Positions 61,512 to 64,000 of a stretch of DNA of 64,000 nt are shown here, piece after piece (the stretch's first letter is position 1; every line of letters starts with the position of its first letter). This DNA is from Kutzneria buriramensis (lineage in GTDB: Bacteria > Actinomycetota > Actinomycetes > Mycobacteriales > Pseudonocardiaceae), in assembly GCF_003387475.1 (NCBI RefSeq), contig NZ_QUNO01000007.1:310001-374000 (forward strand), in the 5' to 3' direction. The notes under the pieces were generated by a model, which did not search any database, was not told where the DNA came from, and saw nothing but the letters and a program-made list of their open reading frames with translations. The position numbers were made by a program, and so were the translations under genes.

Positions 61512-61637
61512 GTGTTCCGTCTCTTGTACATGCTCAGAGTTCGGTTGCTCGGGTGGCTGGCGTTGCTTGCTGGCAGCAGGACCGTGTTGATCGCCGAGGT
61601 GCTGGCTCTGCGGCACCACGATCCCATGGCGTCGTGA
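61512..61637 (+). mobile_element. Transposase N-terminal remnant (integrase-core type)
   Basis: From GTG 61512 the frame reads VFRLLYMLRVRLLGWLALLA and VLIAEVLALRHHDPMAS, then a stop. This matches the N-terminus of actinobacterial integrase-core transposases (LLYL..R..GWL.LLA..., EVLALRHE). Only 41 residues remain. The rest of the gap 61252-61721 shows no gene. Confidence 0.55.
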
Positions 61638-61721
61638 CGTACCAGAAAGTTCCCGAAAGGTTCGGTGGCGAACGATTCCATCCAAGGCTGGTCGCGCACA
61701 GCCGCGCGGATGCCGGTCTGT

Positions 61722-62495
61722 TCAGACACCGCTCCTGGCCATCATCCGCCGCGCAACGGCGAGGACAAGACGCGTTGGCAGCAACCTACCGAACAAGAAA
61801 GCGTTCAGCGCATTGACTTTGCCATCGACGACTGCGGGTCCGTTGCCTGACAGGGCACGCAACACGGTAGCGGCGACAGCCTCTGCGCTCCGCGTGCCGC
61901 GAGTGTTCATCGGCGTCTTCGTGGGGCCAGGACTGACCGCCACCACCCGGACTCCGGTGCCTTGGGTCTCGGCCCACAGCGCCTGGGTGAACGAGACGAC
62001 GTACGCCTTCGTCGCCGCGTACACCGCCAAATAGAGGGCGGGTATGTAACCCCCGGTGCTGGCGATGTTGACGACGGCCCCGTGGCCGCGGGCGACCATC
62101 GCGGGCATCAGGAGCGTGGTGAGCTCGGTCAACGCGTTGACGTTGATGTCGATCAGGGACCGGAACCGGGCCGGATCCCCGTCGAGCACCGGACCTCGCG
62201 CGCTGACACCGGCGTTGTTGACCAGCATCTCCACCTCGATGCCCTCGTCAGCCAACGTCTTGGCCAGCCGCGTCGGCGCGTCGGCGGTGGCGAGATCGAG
62301 TGGGAGGGTGCGCACTGTCACTCCGTGACGACGGCTCAGCCGCGCGGCCGCTTCGTCGAGCTTGTCGGCGCTGCGGGCGACCAGGACGAGGTGCGCGCCG
62401 TGGGCGGCCAGCCGCTCCGCGATAGCCGCCCCGATGCCGGTGGAGGCGCCGGTGACGACGGCGAACTTGTCGCGCATCTGCGCTGCTGTGGTCAT
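61722..62495 (-). CDS. SDR-family short-chain dehydrogenase
   Basis: This is a 257-residue classical SDR. TGASTGIG, NNAG, the active-site Ser in NIASTGG and YAATK are all intact. The end has a hydrophobic and basic tail (LPTRLVLAVARRMMARSG) that could associate with membranes, as in some lipid-oxidising SDRs. It is divergent from a MerR gene, 52 bases away, with a MerR-type dyad in the gap, and so is probably activated by that regulator. ATG 62495. Confidence 0.9.
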   Translation of the reverse strand: MTTAAQMRDKFAVVTGASTGIGAAIAERLAAHGAHLVLVARSADKLDEAAARLSRRHGVTVRTLPLDLATADAPTRLAKTLADEGIEVEMLVNNAGVSARGPVLDGDPARFRSLIDINVNALTELTTLLMPAMVARGHGAVVNIASTGGYIPALYLAVYAATKAYVVSFTQALWAETQGTGVRVVAVSPGPTKTPMNTRGTRSAEAVAATVLRALSGNGPAVVDGKVNALNAFLFGRLLPTRLVLAVARRMMARSGV

Positions 62496-62510
62496 GGTCT
62501 CGACGCTAAA

Positions 62511-62530
62511 CCTTGACGTCGGTGTCAAGG
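62511..62530. promoter_or_regulatory. MerR-type operator CCTTGAC-N6-GTCAAGG
   Basis: A perfect 7-base inverted repeat with a 6-base spacer contains a TTGAC -35-like element on both strands. This is a typical MerR-family site between divergent genes and should control both the SDR and the regulator. Confidence 0.75.
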
Positions 62531-62547
62531 TCAAGGTGAAGTGAGGC

Positions 62548-62925
62548 ATGCCCATCGGCGAGTTGAGCAAGGCGACCGGCGTCAGCAGTCGGGCACTGCG
62601 CTACTACGAGCAGCAGGGCCTGCTGCGCAGCGAGCGCCGGCCCAACGGGTACCGCGAGTACGCCCTCGAGTCGATCGAGGTCGTCGCGTTCGTCCAAGAC
62701 CTGTTCCACGCCGGCCTTTCCTCCGACGTGGTCCGGGACATCCTGCCCTGCGCCCGGGATGAGCACCCGCGTGGCGACTGCGCCGAACTCCTCGCGCGCG
62801 TCCGGCAGGTCCGCGACGAACTCGTGCGGCAGGAACACCACATCGCCGAGCGTCGCCAGCGACTGGACGCCTACCTCGCCGACGGCTATCTCGCCGACGG
62901 CTACGAGGCGCGTCCCGCCCGTTGA
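62548..62925 (+). CDS. MerR-family regulator of the divergent SDR gene
   Basis: This is a 125-residue MerR regulator: IGELSKATGVSSRALRYYEQ, GLLRSERRPNGYREYALESI and a dimerisation helix (LARVRQVRDELVRQEHHIAE). Two Cys (ILPCARDEHPRGDC) could hold a metal or sense thiols, although such spacing also occurs in ligand-binding members. A duplicated YLADGYLADGYE lies near the C-terminus. The gene pair with the SDR and the shared operator make a small inducible unit, which sits between two transposase remnants. Confidence 0.9.
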   Translation: MPIGELSKATGVSSRALRYYEQQGLLRSERRPNGYREYALESIEVVAFVQDLFHAGLSSDVVRDILPCARDEHPRGDCAELLARVRQVRDELVRQEHHIAERRQRLDAYLADGYLADGYEARPAR

Positions 62926-63248
62926 CCGGTCACGGCAGGCGACCGCGCACGGCGTTGCCCGACGTCGAGTACGCCGGCGTGACCAGCGCCCGGCCATCGC
63001 TTCCTGCTGGTGTCGTTGACAAGCAGGACGATTCGCCGCCAGTGGATCCCGCCCGGGATGCCGCTCGACGTTTCTGACCGGACGGGTTGGACGCCTTCAC
63101 GCCGACGGCCCGCCCGGCCTGGTGTGGGAGGTCGACCGCGGTCGAGACGTGTCGGGCCGGCAGGGCGGCTTCCGCGCTGGCGAACAAGGCGGCGCGATCC
63201 TGCGGGGAGAGGGTGTCCCACCATGGTGTGTCCAATGTCCGGGGATAA

Positions 63249-63542
<294 letters not shown>

Positions 63543-63587
63543 TCTGACCGAGGCGCGCGGTAGCGTGTGCGCACCACGGGAGGATCG

Positions 63588-64000
63588 ATGCATTCGGTGC
63601 CGCGCAGCACCAATTCCACGGCGGAGTCCCACCAGCGGCCGGGCTTCTGGGTCAGGCCGGTCATGGGAGTGCCGATGCGCTCCATGGTCGGTGTGGTGCT
63701 CGCGTTCGTGACCAGCGGCGTGATCGCGGTGGAGACACTGCCCTCGACCGTGTCCCCGAGCCCGCAGAACGTCGTGGTGGCCGCGGATGCGCCGGCGTCG
63801 CCTCCGGACAGTTCCTCAACCCGCCAGCAGGTGTCGCCGCCCGTGGCCATCACCACGACGAATACGACACAGGCCGTCACTTCGACGAATTCGACACACA
63901 CCGCCACATCTGGCACTGCGAGCACCGGCACGAGTGCAGCCGACAAGACGTCGCCGAGCCCTGCTGGTCAGACGTGCGGCGATTGCTCCGGCGGGGGTGG
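63588..64000 (+). CDS. Membrane-anchored Ser/Thr/Pro-rich protein (3' end outside window)
   Basis: ATG 63588 has a GGGAGG site 5 bases upstream and the frame stays open to the window end (137 codons). A short cytoplasmic head is followed by one membrane helix (about residues 30-50, MVGVVLAFVTSGVIAVETLP), then a low-complexity Ser/Thr/Pro linker (ITTTNTTQAVTSTNSTHTAT) and CGDCSGGGG at the edge. This is the layout of a type II membrane protein with an extracellular domain still to come, or of a surface-anchored wall protein. Function unknown. Confidence 0.7.
   Translation, partial: MHSVPRSTNSTAESHQRPGFWVRPVMGVPMRSMVGVVLAFVTSGVIAVETLPSTVSPSPQNVVVAADAPASPPDSSSTRQQVSPPVAITTTNTTQAVTSTNSTHTATSGTASTGTSAADKTSPSPAGQTCGDCSGGG

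Overview
The window is GC-rich and gene-dense on both strands. It carries AfsR/SARP-type regulators, a mycothiol-dependent maleylpyruvate-isomerase-like enzyme, an F420-type LLM oxidoreductase, a CsbD stress protein, and many TetR, MerR, HxlR and LuxR regulators. This points to a secondary-metabolite-producing actinomycete, most likely of the Pseudonocardiales type (Kutzneria, Saccharothrix, Amycolatopsis and relatives); the exact genus cannot be fixed from this sequence alone. No rRNA, tRNA or CRISPR was recognised.

Layout. 0-3.2 kb: a branched-chain amino-acid type ABC transporter (LivH cut by the window edge, LivM, LivG, LivF) ending in a truncated NAD-binding dehydrogenase fused tail-to-tail to a truncated DUF6924 gene, which looks like a deletion scar. 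3.4-7 kb: stress genes (LLM oxidoreductase, CsbD, SRPBCC) and a MerR regulator with a cobalamin-binding-like domain. 8-16.5 kb: a HTH regulator that may start at ATC, an ATP-grasp enzyme, a divergent SDR/TetR pair with two palindromic operators, a heptamer tandem repeat, a large secreted subtilase-like protein without a visible catalytic His, and an aldo/keto reductase behind a broken TetR gene. 16.8-28 kb: a patchwork of small transcription units (phosphotransferase, MDMPI-like enzyme, HxlR/hydrolase pair, glycosyltransferase/TetR pair, EthD, DUF5684) mixed with insertion-sequence remnants and at least six broken genes.

28-43 kb is the regulatory centre: three large AfsR-type regulators (winged helix, BTAD, NB-ARC, with TPRs in two of them), an orphan LuxR-type regulator, a standalone adenylate-forming enzyme, and decayed LuxR and thioesterase genes. 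Two small secreted proteins of exactly equal length flank a DUF4436 membrane protein. The promoters of two of the AfsR-type genes share a LacI-type operator-like motif (GGGAGCGC core), which recurs near 43.35 kb.

44.2-51.7 kb is a tightly overlapping, TetR-controlled catabolic operon: extradiol-type VOC dioxygenase, FAH-family hydrolase, acyl-CoA ligase, DoxX-like membrane protein, MhpA-type FAD monooxygenase, cytochrome P450, ferredoxin, and a frameshifted stub of the ferredoxin reductase. The set suggests oxygenation and meta-cleavage of an aromatic or polycyclic substrate. 51.7-64 kb: a fourth AfsR-type regulator between two secreted proteins, a GH95-like secreted glycosidase, an NCS1 permease, an SDR/MerR pair bracketed by transposase remnants, and the 5' part of a membrane-anchored Ser/Thr-rich protein running off the end.

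A strong overall theme is gene decay: about fourteen broken genes and four transposase fragments, concentrated in 15-28 kb, 34.6-40.7 kb and 51.4-63.5 kb. This fits an accessory, rearranging part of a chromosome. The intact operons and the regulator cluster sit as islands in this decayed background.
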